A stretch of 64,000 nucleotides of DNA from a virus: IMG/VR virus record IMGVR_UViG_3300024520_004699, positions 1 to 64,000 of that record; one strand, written 5' to 3'. Numbering within the stretch: the first letter of the stretch is position 1; each line of letters begins with the position of its first letter. Of the stretch, positions 20,378 to 30,765 are shown in pieces. The position numbers and the translations under genes are program-made. The notes below the pieces were generated by a model, which was given only the letters and a program-made list of their open reading frames with translations, was not told the DNA's origin and made no database searches.

Positions 20378-22570
20378 ATGGCATTGGACGACGCACGGTC
20401 TGGTTATCTTGTAGAGGGTGAGGAGACGCCTCCGCTCATCAACGGGCCCATCGAGGGCAATGAGTATGAGGAAGAAGGCGAGGGCGAGGAAGATCTCCAT
20501 CAGAAGCTGATCAGGTGGATCAGCACTCCCAACATTGCCGAAGAGATAGACGACGACACCATCAACCAGATTGGTGCTCGCGTCATCGAAGAGCTTACAC
20601 TCGACAAAGTCAGCCGACAGGACTGGTTGGAGAAATCCGAGAAGGCGATGCTTCTCGCCACTCAGGTTGCCATGTCCAAAACCTACCCATGGCCTGACGC
20701 TTCCAATGTAATTTATCCCCTCATGACTGTGGCGGCTGTTCAATTCTCAGCCCGGGCATATCCCTCCATCATTTCTGGTCGGCAGGTCGTCAAGGGCGTG
20801 GTCCATGGCAAGGACAACGGAGAACCCCTGATTGGTGAGGATGGATCTCCCATCATGCAGATGACGCCGGAGGGTCAGCCTCTCCCAGTCTGGAAAGTGC
20901 AGCCGGGCGAAAAAAGAGCACAAGCCGACAAGATCGGCGACCACATGAGCTATCAGCTTCTCGAAGAGCAGGAGACTTGGGAGGAGCAGGTCGACAAGAT
21001 GCTCATCATTCTCCCAATCGTCGGGAGCTGCTTCAAGAAGTCGTACTTCGACACGACCGAGGGATACAACTGCTCGGATCTGGTCTTGGCCGAGAACCTC
21101 GTGATCAACTACGACGCTCCGTCAATGGAGCGGGCACCGAGGCTCAGCGAACTGATCAAACTCTATCCCAGCGAGATCCTAGAGATGGAAGCGGCTGGTC
21201 TGTTCCTTGAAAAAGAGAACGGATATGGAGTGCCGTCTGACGGGAAGGGCGACAAGGATGCTCCTCATGTATTTGTAGAGCAGCACAGGCGCTGGGATCT
21301 GGATGGAGACGGATACCCTGAGCCGATCATCGTCACCGTGCACGAGGAGAGCCGGAAGGTCGTTCGCATCGTCGCACGCTATGATGGGGATGGCGTCAAG
21401 ATTAACAAAGAGACCGGAGAGATCTCCAAGATCATTCCTGTCCACTATTACACCAAGTTTGAGTTCATGCCTTCGCCGGATGGCGGGATCTACGGCATGG
21501 GCTTCGGCCAGCTGCTGAGCCCGATCAACAACGCAATCAACACCGCTCTCAACATGATGATCGATGCCGGTCATCTGAAAAATTCGAGCACCGGCTTCAT
21601 CGGTCGAGGTCTGTCTCTGAGATCTGGATCCATCAGGTTCAAGCCGTTCGAGTATCAGGTGGTGAACACTCCCGGCAGGGCCTTGAAGGATGCCATCGTT
21701 CCATTGCCATTCAGTGGGCCGGATCCAATCCTATTCGAGCTGCTGGGTCTCCTCATTCAGTCCGGCGAGAAGGTTGCATCGATCTCGGACGTGATGACGG
21801 GCGAGGCGGCCAATCTTGCCAACATGGCACCGACAACGCTGATGGCTCTCATCGATCAGGGGCTGAAGGTGTTCACGGGCATCTACAAGCGCGTCCATCG
21901 CTCGCTCAAGTGCGAGTACGACAAGCTCTACCGTCTCAATTACCTCTACATGGAGGAGACATCTACCTATCGCCACGGCGAAGAGTGGAAAGAAATAACA
22001 CGAGAAGACTACCGCAAGGGGGCAGGAATTGCCCCTGTGTCGGATCCGTCAATGGTCTCCAGCATGCAGAAGCTGGCCAAGGCCCAGTTCATGCTCAGCT
22101 TCAAGGATGATCCATACATGAACCCGATTGAGATCCGTCGTCGGGCATTCCAGTCGACCGAGATCGAGGATCTGGATCAGCTGATACTTGATAAGCCTCC
22201 GCCCAATCCACAGGCTCAGAAGCTGGCGTCAGATGCCGAGATGGAAGCAGTCGAGATGCAGATCAAGGCCGAGGATTCCCGCATCGGGCGCATCAAGGAC
22301 ATCAGCACGGCAGTGCTCAATCTGGCCAAGGCCGACAAGGAGAATGGTTCAGCTGAGCTGGACTGGACAATCGGCCAGCTGGATCTGCTCAAAAGGCGCA
22401 TGGAGACAGAGAACGGCCAGCCGTCAGAGCAGGCCCAGCAGCAGGGTATCGAGCAGCGCGGTCGAGCTGGTGGTGGTGAGCCTCCAATCGAGGGGGCCCG
22501 GCAGGCTGAGGACGGCAACTGGTACATCGATGACCCGAACCGTCAGGGCAAATACTTGATGGTGGCATGA
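20378..22570 (+). CDS. Portal protein (P22 gp1-like)
   Basis: 730 residues, close to P22 portal length (725). Contains MSKTYPWPDASNVIYPLMTV near the N terminus, a core with GFGQLLSPINNAINTALNMM, and an acidic/Gln-rich C terminus. It forms the 12-fold ring at the unique capsid vertex through which DNA enters and leaves. ATG has GGGAGG upstream and it follows the terminase region, the usual order. Family call from motif style, length and order. Confidence 0.85.
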   Translation: MALDDARSGYLVEGEETPPLINGPIEGNEYEEEGEGEEDLHQKLIRWISTPNIAEEIDDDTINQIGARVIEELTLDKVSRQDWLEKSEKAMLLATQVAMSKTYPWPDASNVIYPLMTVAAVQFSARAYPSIISGRQVVKGVVHGKDNGEPLIGEDGSPIMQMTPEGQPLPVWKVQPGEKRAQADKIGDHMSYQLLEEQETWEEQVDKMLIILPIVGSCFKKSYFDTTEGYNCSDLVLAENLVINYDAPSMERAPRLSELIKLYPSEILEMEAAGLFLEKENGYGVPSDGKGDKDAPHVFVEQHRRWDLDGDGYPEPIIVTVHEESRKVVRIVARYDGDGVKINKETGEISKIIPVHYYTKFEFMPSPDGGIYGMGFGQLLSPINNAINTALNMMIDAGHLKNSSTGFIGRGLSLRSGSIRFKPFEYQVVNTPGRALKDAIVPLPFSGPDPILFELLGLLIQSGEKVASISDVMTGEAANLANMAPTTLMALIDQGLKVFTGIYKRVHRSLKCEYDKLYRLNYLYMEETSTYRHGEEWKEITREDYRKGAGIAPVSDPSMVSSMQKLAKAQFMLSFKDDPYMNPIEIRRRAFQSTEIEDLDQLILDKPPPNPQAQKLASDAEMEAVEMQIKAEDSRIGRIKDISTAVLNLAKADKENGSAELDWTIGQLDLLKRRMETENGQPSEQAQQQGIEQRGRAGGGEPPIEGARQAEDGNWYIDDPNRQGKYLMVA

Positions 22571-22571
22571 C

Positions 22572-25500
22572 ATGGCTGGTCCAAGTATATTTGACAGCCC
22601 TCTCGGTCAGTCTTTCACCAAGGTCACGGATTTTTTCAGCGGCAAGGAGAAGAAGCCTGCCGACGTCTCCTATATTCCGACAGATCGCACCCCTAAATTT
22701 GCTGAGGAAGAGCAACTCACTCACACGATAGATGACCTCGACCGGCATTGGGTTGGGGAGAACGGACCATTCCCCAACAGAGAAGCTGCAGCCGCTTGGG
22801 ATCAGGAGAGGCGAGAAGCAGCCCGCGCTCACATGCCTTCTCCGGCAGCGACAACTGAAGAGCAGGCGGAGCGTGACAAGTGGTCAACATATGATACTGG
22901 AACGCCCCACGCCGAGCCTCCCAACGTCATAGGCAGAACGTCTTATGGCAGGGCCATAGTCAAAAACGAAGATGGGTCTCTCTCCACCAAGAGAACGAGC
23001 ACATTCCAGTTTCCAGATGGCAAATGGTACAACGCGCCGACCATGGACGAAGGAGGCAACCCGCTGACCGATGAGCAGGCCTACCACAGCGTCACGTCCT
23101 ACCGTGAAGAAGAGGGATCTGGAAGCGTCGAGATATTCGGGAGCGATCTGTACCGTGATCCGGTTACCGATCAGACGCTAAGTGGTTATGGCACGCGAGA
23201 AGAGGCAGAAGCTGCCGCTCAAGAGGAGAGCGACAGGGCAATGGAGAATGTTCCATATCACCTCCGGCCTCCCCAGTTGGTGGAAGTGGAGCATGACCCA
23301 TTCAGTGCTGAGAATGATCCGCTGGGAGAGAGGGCCGAAGCCGAGGCCGAGCCTCTGGGCCGAAACAATATCCGCGTGACTCCGGGCAAGGCCCTGCGCC
23401 GCATCAACCAGCATCTCATGGATATGATGGAGAGAGGGGTGACGGCACCGGGAGAGGCATACAGCGGTGAGCTTCAGGTTATTGGTCCGGACGGTCATGT
23501 GACCGATGAAGCCATTGCCCGCTCTATAGAGATGACCCTCGCATCCATAGGCGGCGGCGCAGCTGCAAACGCAATCATAAAAGCAGCTGGTCGAGACATC
23601 GCCAGAGGAAGACTGTCCTTCGCCGGTCGGGGAATTAGAGACCAGATCAAAGTCAAAAGGAGAATGCGTCAACATGAGGGTCTGCTGGCGGCAGACGAAC
23701 CTAGCGCTGGCAGGGCTTTAATACCGCTTGCGGAGCAGGCCGGAGAGCGTATAGTCCAGCCTCGGACGGGAGCCATAGGAGGCGTTGATGAAGGTACTCA
23801 AGTTCTCGGACTTCAAGAATCGGAGGGAGTGGCTGGAGGCAGTGGGGGAACTGGGCTTCAGCGACCGGCAGGGTATGGAAGAGAGCATCCGGCAGGCAGT
23901 CTCGAACAAGGAGATACAGGAGCCGCTGTACGCCCACCTGCCGAAGTGGGCGCTCGCAGCCCTGACCTAGAGCCGACAGCAGCGCAGAAGGCCTACGACG
24001 ACAGCGCTGGCTTCTTCTCCGGCATCACCACAGGCGAACTCCAGTCCCAGATCCCACAGATCTCAGGCTATGAGCCCGTGATCCCCCTGCGACCGCAGGA
24101 GAAAGCGTTCGAGGGTGCGCGCGGTGAGTTCAAGCATTACTTCGAGGATCACATCGCGGCGTCCATTCCCGGCCATCCTGAAGTGCAGGCTTCGGTTGGC
24201 TCCGCCATCGTCAGGGCATATGGGAAGACTGGTGCTGATGTGCTCGACATTGGGGCGAGCGAGGGGGCACTCAACAAGGCAATCACCAAAGCCAGCGGCG
24301 GCAAGATCCGCACGGTCGCGCTGGATCCAAATCTTGACTTTAAAGTCACGTTTGAGAGCAAGCCGCAGGCCGAAGGAGCCACGTTCGTCGCCGAAGCCTT
24401 TGGCACGCCAGAGCAGGCAGGAAAGTTTGCCTTCAATCACGAAACGACGCCGATCAACTACTTCGACCCGAAGGGCCAGAAGTTCGACGTTGTCCACGAG
24501 TCGATGACCTTCCAGTTCATAGACGCTGAACGCCTCAGCAAGTTCGAGGCCGCCAAGGATCTGCTGAAGGATGATGGCGTCGCCCTGTTCGAGCAGAAGG
24601 TCAAGGCCGATGGCACTGACGCATGGGCCACGAATGAAGAGGCCAAGAACCAGTTCAAGCGTCGACTGTTCACCGAGCAGCAGCTTTCAGACAAGCAGGA
24701 GATAGCTCTCGTCGGCATGAACGAGAAGATGGTGCCGAAGCTGGAGCTGGAGCAGGCGCTGAAGGACACGTTCAAGCACGTCCGTCAATACTGGGATAGC
24801 GGCAACTTCAAGGGCTACATCGCTTCTGAATCCGAGGCGGCCATCAAGAATTTCCTGAACGGAATGCAGGACACGTCATCGAGCTTCTCGAATGTCGGCT
24901 ATGGCTTCAAGCTGTCAGCCAATCCGAAGGAGGCCGCGCCTCTTCTTGCTGCCCTGACGCGAGACGTTGATGCAATGGGCTTTGTGTCCCCCACTCTGGA
25001 GGCGGCGAAGAGGCTTCCGGCGAAGGGCACAGCCCAGCAGATGCTGAAGCAGCTGGAGAACAAGCTGGGCGGCAAGCCGAAGGAGATCGAGGCGACCGGG
25101 CTGCCAATATGGATTGAGAGACGCTCAAGGGGGCTGTTGAGAAAAAGTGACTACGATCAAAGGTATAAGCTGAATGTATCAGAACTCATCGCCGCCACTA
25201 GGAAGCTAGACCCCGCGTCGGATCTGTTTAAGCGTGTGCTTGAGGCCAACAAAAAATATCAGGACTTCATAACTTCCAGTTTGTTGGTAGATATGGAGCA
25301 GTTGGATTCCTCGATCATTGACACGTTCGCAGATCTTCTCGGTCGAGACATCTTCCAAACTCCTCAAGTTAAGAAGGGCATGGTCACGCGAGATGAGGTT
25401 GTCCAGTATCTGAGAGACAATCGCGTCGCCGTATCCGAGGTGGCGCTTGGAAAATTCGAGGACGTAGGAGATCTTGACGAGATAATTATAGATGCTCGAT

Positions 25501-28500
25501 TCCACGCTATCCAAGAATCTGAGCAAAAATTTTTTGTTGATGAAGCGCAGGACGTAGAGGGCAATGAGACCGGAGAATGGGTTCTTTCGAGTGAGTCGTC
25601 TGGAGAAGAAATAGGTCGATATAGCAGTGAAGATGATGCCTATGCAGCCTTAACCGAAGCTGCCGAAGAACTAGCTGAGGGCTACGACCATCTTCCCGGC
25701 AAGCCAGAAACTGTGTTCTCCGGATACCAGCAACCTCACGCCGGAGGCGAGTACACCGAGCGCCTGTTCCACATGCCCGGACACCCCGGCAAGTTCGAGG
25801 GTCACCACTGGCAAGATGAGGGAGTCCCGCTGCCCATCTTCGCCCACCAGAGGGTGTCCTATTATCAGAGGCCTACGCTAGAATCCCCGGAAGCGACTGC
25901 AAGCAGGGAGGCTATGGTATCTGCTATGCAGGCAGACAGGAGAAAATTGCATGATGACATCATAAATTTTAGACAAGAAACCGTTGCTAATTCTTCCCAG
26001 AACGACCCCATAATTCAGGCAAAGCATCGCAGCATGGAAGAGGCTCACGGTCAGCTTGGCTATAAGATTAGGGACACTCAGAATGAATTTTTTGAAGACA
26101 TCTACTTCGTCGGCGAGTACCAGAGCGATCTGGCTGATGCCATTCGTGAGGGGGGAGGTCTGACCGATGCGACGGCCAGAAGGAACGCGCAGGAAGAGCT
26201 GGTGGTGTACGAAAAAGAACTCGCCGCAATGAGGGTTGAGGCAAACCAAATATTGAAGAGCGTCATTGAGAAGGGCGATATGCCCATGCCAGATGCCGCC
26301 AATGATGATCTTGGCCAATATTTTAGGGAACACGAATCAATTGCTCTCTCATCCATGGCAAATGTGGCTAACCAAGTACGCAACATACCCACCAGAGGAA
26401 GAGCGAGGGAGCTGGCTGAGAGGGACTCCCTAGTGACACTGAGGATGCAAGAAATAGAAAACAAACTCAGGAGATCAGAGAATCTCTCCCATCCCTTCGC
26501 CAACACCACGACCGACTACGTCGACTTCCTCATCAGGGCAACTCTGACTGATGCAGCGCGTCTCGGCATGGACAGGATCGTCTGGACGACGCCGGAGGAC
26601 ATCACTCTGGCCTCCCATGGTCAGCTGGAAGGCAATCGCGAGTTCTACGGCAAGATCGTTAGGAACCGCATCCAGAAACAGCTTAAGAGGCTGGGCCCGC
26701 TCGCCGTGCTGGAGAGGACAGCCGCTCCGCACGACGCGCCTGTTTTTCGCGATACTGCATACACAGAAGCGGAGGTGGATCAGGCTTATGAGGATTCCGC
26801 AAGGCTTAGAGAGCTTATCCTTCATACCGATAGAAGAATACAGACGCTTGTGAGCCGGGCACATGCAGAGGGGTATTCCCCTCCAGCTCCCGGGATAGAA
26901 AGCTATGCTTATCTGGAGATGTCCAAACGCATGGCAAAACCAGATGCGATTGGCGTTTCGGAATCACTCAAAAGCGAAATAACAAAGGAGCATGCCACGC
27001 GGGATGATTTTAATCAGGCATATATGAAAGCCCAAGAAATTCTTGATGTATCCCTTGAAGACAAGAAGGGAAAATTAGTCCGCGCTGACCCAGAAGTTGG
27101 TGAGGTGGAAGTCAAAAAAGATCCCACGGGACACGGCTTCAGGCTTCACAGCAAGAAGACAGGCAGTGTGATGCCCGGGCGCTTTGGCACATCAACTGAA
27201 GCCTTCGAGGAAGCGGATAGGATGAGTCTTCCCTTCAAGAGAAAGGATTATATGTCCATCAAGCTCTCTCCGGAGCTGCGCAAGCAGATCATGGAGAATG
27301 GCATCGACCTGTTTGCCAACAACCCGAGGGCTGCGGCGATGATCATCACCGCGCTAAGGGACGCAGAACAGGCAGCCCAGAGCGTTGGCTTCCGTCGCTC
27401 GGTTGCAGGAGGCATGCGGTCTCCCATCATCGGCACCGGCAGAAAGGGCAAGACCCTCATCAAGGACATCGCCAAACACTTTGACGCACAGCACATGGAG
27501 AAGTATGGGCGCAAGCTGGATCCTATCGGCAACCCTCAGGACATGGACACGATCATCGCCGGAGCTGCGTCGGAGATCCAGCACCAGCAGTCCCAGCCTG
27601 TGACTGGCGAGGGGTGGTATGGCGAGGATGTCGAGGAATCTTTCCGGCAGAGCACTCCGATTGTGCCGAGGCTGGCCGAGAGCGAACCGTTGCGTGTCCT
27701 GTCAACATTCATGACTGCCATCACATCAGGCATCAAAAACCCGGTGGAGAATTGGGAAGCTGGCATGGACATGCTGGAGGCCTACGAAGAGACCGGAGTG
27801 GTGCCGACGAAGAAGGCGAGCGGGAAGAACTGGGGATACAACATCGCGCCTCAGGTGAACATTCTCAATCATCTGATTGGTACGATGGGAGAGGAGGGGG
27901 CGGCCAGATGGTTGCTGTCCCTGCACCCGGTCAAGGAACTCAACGAGGTCCGAATAGCATCAGGCTATAAAAAGGGATCGAAGGTCGTTGGAAAGATGGA
28001 TGACCAACTCCTTGGAGGAGAGGCCTTCGGTGCCAAGTATGGTCCGTTTGGGCTCGGCATGAATGGGTTCGAGAATACCGTGAGCGACAGGTGGCACACG
28101 AGATCCTACAACCGTCATATTGGACGGCTTTCGGATGTTCCAAAGGGATACAAATCTCCAGCTACAGATATGCCGCGCAACTCCACCGAACGTGCCGCAA
28201 TGAAAGCTTGGAACATGGGGGCGGCTGACGAGGCGGGTATCAGCGAGCTGGATGGTCAGGCGGTCCTGTGGTACTATGAGCAACAGCTTTACACCGATGC
28301 AGGAGTTCCCAGTGAGCCACAAAAGTTCTCAGAAGGCGCAGCGAAAGCCCTCCAAAAAAGAGGGTTTGCAGCGCAACCGCGAGATGTTCGCCCGAGCGAT
28401 GAAGGTCAAGCTGGACAACAACGCCAAGGCGCTGGCAGCACGCTCTTCTCAAACCCAGACGAAGCAGCCGGTCTAGCCCTCCTCAATCAGCGAGATCCCC

Positions 28501-29942
28501 TCGGCTTCTATTCCCGGGCCTCGCGCTCTGCCGCCCAGATCAAGCAGAAGAAGGGCCCTCCCGGGGCCATGATCAACCGTCTCAAGGAAGGCGGAGTGAC
28601 CGACGAGGAGATCCGGTGGACCGGCCTCGACAAGTGGATGAAGAGCCGCAAGAGCGTCACCAAGGAAGAGGTGCAGAGCTATCTCCTCGACAACCGCATC
28701 CCCATCGAGAAACACCTGAAGGTAGGCGGGGGTGCGAAGTGGAAGGACCATTATGTCGAGGGCGGTCCCATAACCACTCCCGGTGGATCCAACTATCGAG
28801 AGATCCTGTTCTCCTACGCTCCAAAGAAGCCCGGCAAGCCGATGTTCCTCTCGTCTCACTTCCAAGAGCCAAACTTGATTGGTCACGTTCGCTTGCAGGA
28901 CTATCCGGTGACCGGGGGAAGCATAAAGCCAGTCGATGAGGCGGCCTATCTAAAGGATCTTGCGGATTGGCGCAGGCAGCACGATGCGTGGAAAGCCAAA
29001 TATGCAAAAGCGCAGATGAGCAACTTCAACTTCGATCCATCACCGGAAATGAGAGCCTTGTCGGCGCAAGAGCCTGTGAGGCCTTCTAAATCAAGGACCG
29101 CCCTGCTGTCAGAAGAAGAGCAGTCGGACTGGGCCCAGTATGGTCGCGCACACGGGTTCTCGCCCGGTGCCCGGGAGGCCAAGGAGGCTCTGAGAACTAA
29201 AGTGGATGACATCACTGCGGACATCATGAAGCTGAACATGAAGGAAGGTAATCTCAAAAGCAGGATGATGGACTTGGGATTTTCGTCAGGCGCATCCGGC
29301 ACTGTAACCAAGCTCTTTGCAACCGGCAACACCGCCACCAAAAAGCAACTGGTCGACAAGGCAAAACTCGACGAGGAGATGAAAGACACAAAAGACAGGA
29401 TGAGAGATCTGATCAAGGGCCGTTCCAATCTTCTCAGATCTCGGGTTCCAGCCGAGGAGGGCCCGTTGATCACGGAGACATCCAAGTGGACCGAGTTCCT
29501 CGCCAAGAACATCATCATGGAGGCGGTGGATGGAGGCTACAAATACATCGCTCTGAAGACCGGCGCATCTCAGGCTCGACGCTATCGCCTCGAGGAAGAT
29601 GAAGCGGCGGGAATGATCACTTACTATGATGGCATCAGAATTGATGTGTGGCGTAAGCTTCTCAAGGAAATTGACCCAGAGATCAAGATTGAAACAGCAA
29701 ATCTCCAGCAGGAGTCCAGAGACGGAAGTGAGGGGGAGGCCATCTATCTAATTCGCGTCACCGAGGCAATGGAAGATGCCGCTGGGGAAGGTTTCTCACT
29801 TATGGCGGGGGGTGTGCCCTTTACGGACGACAGAAAATCTGAATTAACGCAGGTAGAGCACGATCCATTTGCTCCTTCGGAAGGAAGCCATGGCCCAGAC
29901 GCACGACCCGCACAACGTACCGAAGCAAGAGCGGCAAGATGA
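22572..29942 (+). CDS. Giant polyvalent protein with methyltransferase and duplicated domains
   Basis: 2456 residues. Near the N terminus GSLSTKRTSTFQFPDGKWYN followed by APTMDEGGNPLTDEQAY is a motif common in phage internal proteins. Residues about 515-760 form a Rossmann methyltransferase (ADVLDIGASEGALNK, then VVHESMTFQFID). Residues about 850-1565 and 1975-2430 are two copies of one large domain set: VTRDEVVQYLRDNRV versus VTKEEVQSYLLDNRI, then a W/Y-x-E-L/F-L helix set (DFLIRATLTDAARLGMDRIV versus EFLAKNIIMEAVDGGYKYIA). Between them lies a conserved polyvalent-protein domain (HPVKELNEVRIASGYKKG). Such proteins may be injected with the DNA and modify host targets. Placed between portal and scaffold genes. 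Confidence 0.78.
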   Translation: MAGPSIFDSPLGQSFTKVTDFFSGKEKKPADVSYIPTDRTPKFAEEEQLTHTIDDLDRHWVGENGPFPNREAAAAWDQERREAARAHMPSPAATTEEQAERDKWSTYDTGTPHAEPPNVIGRTSYGRAIVKNEDGSLSTKRTSTFQFPDGKWYNAPTMDEGGNPLTDEQAYHSVTSYREEEGSGSVEIFGSDLYRDPVTDQTLSGYGTREEAEAAAQEESDRAMENVPYHLRPPQLVEVEHDPFSAENDPLGERAEAEAEPLGRNNIRVTPGKALRRINQHLMDMMERGVTAPGEAYSGELQVIGPDGHVTDEAIARSIEMTLASIGGGAAANAIIKAAGRDIARGRLSFAGRGIRDQIKVKRRMRQHEGLLAADEPSAGRALIPLAEQAGERIVQPRTGAIGGVDEGTQVLGLQESEGVAGGSGGTGLQRPAGYGREHPAGSLEQGDTGAAVRPPAEVGARSPDLEPTAAQKAYDDSAGFFSGITTGELQSQIPQISGYEPVIPLRPQEKAFEGARGEFKHYFEDHIAASIPGHPEVQASVGSAIVRAYGKTGADVLDIGASEGALNKAITKASGGKIRTVALDPNLDFKVTFESKPQAEGATFVAEAFGTPEQAGKFAFNHETTPINYFDPKGQKFDVVHESMTFQFIDAERLSKFEAAKDLLKDDGVALFEQKVKADGTDAWATNEEAKNQFKRRLFTEQQLSDKQEIALVGMNEKMVPKLELEQALKDTFKHVRQYWDSGNFKGYIASESEAAIKNFLNGMQDTSSSFSNVGYGFKLSANPKEAAPLLAALTRDVDAMGFVSPTLEAAKRLPAKGTAQQMLKQLENKLGGKPKEIEATGLPIWIERRSRGLLRKSDYDQRYKLNVSELIAATRKLDPASDLFKRVLEANKKYQDFITSSLLVDMEQLDSSIIDTFADLLGRDIFQTPQVKKGMVTRDEVVQYLRDNRVAVSEVALGKFEDVGDLDEIIIDARFHAIQESEQKFFVDEAQDVEGNETGEWVLSSESSGEEIGRYSSEDDAYAALTEAAEELAEGYDHLPGKPETVFSGYQQPHAGGEYTERLFHMPGHPGKFEGHHWQDEGVPLPIFAHQRVSYYQRPTLESPEATASREAMVSAMQADRRKLHDDIINFRQETVANSSQNDPIIQAKHRSMEEAHGQLGYKIRDTQNEFFEDIYFVGEYQSDLADAIREGGGLTDATARRNAQEELVVYEKELAAMRVEANQILKSVIEKGDMPMPDAANDDLGQYFREHESIALSSMANVANQVRNIPTRGRARELAERDSLVTLRMQEIENKLRRSENLSHPFANTTTDYVDFLIRATLTDAARLGMDRIVWTTPEDITLASHGQLEGNREFYGKIVRNRIQKQLKRLGPLAVLERTAAPHDAPVFRDTAYTEAEVDQAYEDSARLRELILHTDRRIQTLVSRAHAEGYSPPAPGIESYAYLEMSKRMAKPDAIGVSESLKSEITKEHATRDDFNQAYMKAQEILDVSLEDKKGKLVRADPEVGEVEVKKDPTGHGFRLHSKKTGSVMPGRFGTSTEAFEEADRMSLPFKRKDYMSIKLSPELRKQIMENGIDLFANNPRAAAMIITALRDAEQAAQSVGFRRSVAGGMRSPIIGTGRKGKTLIKDIAKHFDAQHMEKYGRKLDPIGNPQDMDTIIAGAASEIQHQQSQPVTGEGWYGEDVEESFRQSTPIVPRLAESEPLRVLSTFMTAITSGIKNPVENWEAGMDMLEAYEETGVVPTKKASGKNWGYNIAPQVNILNHLIGTMGEEGAARWLLSLHPVKELNEVRIASGYKKGSKVVGKMDDQLLGGEAFGAKYGPFGLGMNGFENTVSDRWHTRSYNRHIGRLSDVPKGYKSPATDMPRNSTERAAMKAWNMGAADEAGISELDGQAVLWYYEQQLYTDAGVPSEPQKFSEGAAKALQKRGFAAQPRDVRPSDEGQAGQQRQGAGSTLFSNPDEAAGLALLNQRDPLGFYSRASRSAAQIKQKKGPPGAMINRLKEGGVTDEEIRWTGLDKWMKSRKSVTKEEVQSYLLDNRIPIEKHLKVGGGAKWKDHYVEGGPITTPGGSNYREILFSYAPKKPGKPMFLSSHFQEPNLIGHVRLQDYPVTGGSIKPVDEAAYLKDLADWRRQHDAWKAKYAKAQMSNFNFDPSPEMRALSAQEPVRPSKSRTALLSEEEQSDWAQYGRAHGFSPGAREAKEALRTKVDDITADIMKLNMKEGNLKSRMMDLGFSSGASGTVTKLFATGNTATKKQLVDKAKLDEEMKDTKDRMRDLIKGRSNLLRSRVPAEEGPLITETSKWTEFLAKNIIMEAVDGGYKYIALKTGASQARRYRLEEDEAAGMITYYDGIRIDVWRKLLKEIDPEIKIETANLQQESRDGSEGEAIYLIRVTEAMEDAAGEGFSLMAGGVPFTDDRKSELTQVEHDPFAPSEGSHGPDARPAQRTEARAAR

Positions 29943-30243
29943 AGAAAAGCCGGTAACGATTTATGGAATGTCGGAGGTTGAGTTCAACCTCTGGAAGCGT
30001 CATCCAGCAACCGTGACGGTTCACAAATTCATGAAGGAATATGAGAGCACCCTGACAGAAGTACAGCAGGCCCGGATCAATGAGTCTGAGCGAAAGATCG
30101 ACCTTCACATTGAATATGAAACCAGAGGTCGAGTTGCCATGCTTCAGGAGATTGGCCCCGATCTGACTTTTGAATCACTGCTCTCATTCTATGGAAACAA
30201 AGACCCTGCCAATGAGCCAAGGCCTGAAACCGAGACTCCTTAG
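29890..30243 (+). CDS. Hypothetical protein (117 aa)
   Basis: ATG after GGAAG, inside the 3' end of the giant gene. Begins MAQTHDPHNVPKQERQDEEK; the rest is helical and charged (VHKFMKEYESTLTEVQQARI). The upstream in-frame start at 29869 lacks a ribosome site. Possibly a head-associated protein from position. No family recognised. Confidence 0.62.
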   Translation: MAQTHDPHNVPKQERQDEEKPVTIYGMSEVEFNLWKRHPATVTVHKFMKEYESTLTEVQQARINESERKIDLHIEYETRGRVAMLQEIGPDLTFESLLSFYGNKDPANEPRPETETP

Positions 30244-30667
30244 CACTGACCTCGGCCATTATGTCGAGGCAGTATGGAGCGGTAAAAACGAATCCGGATA
30301 CGAGCCTATAGGCGACCGGGTTCTTGTCTTGCCAAACGTGGCGAGCCCCCAGACCTCGGGCGACGTCTACATCCCAGACGAAGTCATCGAAAACAACACC
30401 TACTCCTCGGAGACCGGCATTCTGATTGCCGTGGGAGGAGATGCTTTCCTGTGGAACAGCGACCGATCCAGAGAGTGGCAATCGCTGAAGCCAGTGCCCG
30501 GCGACAAGATATTCTTCGAGAGATTTGCCGGAGGCATTGTGCGCGGGATAGATGGCAAGATGTACCGCATCATGGATGACAAGATGATTGCAGCGGTGAA
30601 AACAATGGATGCGGAGGAACATGGCGGAGCCGTCTCCAATCCGACCGGCAGGGGGGAGTCGGGCTAA
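30191..30667 (+). CDS. GroES-like co-chaperonin (Cpn10)
   Basis: 158 residues from ATG 30191 (30212 also possible). The core EPIGDRVLVLPNVASPQTSG, then ETGILIAVGGDAF, KPVPGDKIFFERFAGG and DGKMYRIMDDKMIAAV matches the GroES beta barrel, including the 'PxGDRVLV' start, a mobile loop and the 'GDKxxF' strand. It may help host GroEL fold the phage coat protein, as T4 gp31 does. It lies just upstream of scaffold and coat genes. N- and C-terminal extensions are unusual. Confidence 0.78.
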   Translation: METKTLPMSQGLKPRLLSTDLGHYVEAVWSGKNESGYEPIGDRVLVLPNVASPQTSGDVYIPDEVIENNTYSSETGILIAVGGDAFLWNSDRSREWQSLKPVPGDKIFFERFAGGIVRGIDGKMYRIMDDKMIAAVKTMDAEEHGGAVSNPTGRGESG

Positions 30668-30765
30668 CGCGAATCTGGAGATCTTGAGAGACGGCTAGGA
30701 TGGGCCACCGTCCACCGACATGGCACAAGACCCCAGTGACCCCCGTTATTTAAGAGGAAAAGAAA

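Noticed and set aside
30041-30051. Isolated A-like repeat GAGAGCACC inside a gene
   Set aside because: No partner repeat 18 bp away; a chance match, as is the one near 36351.
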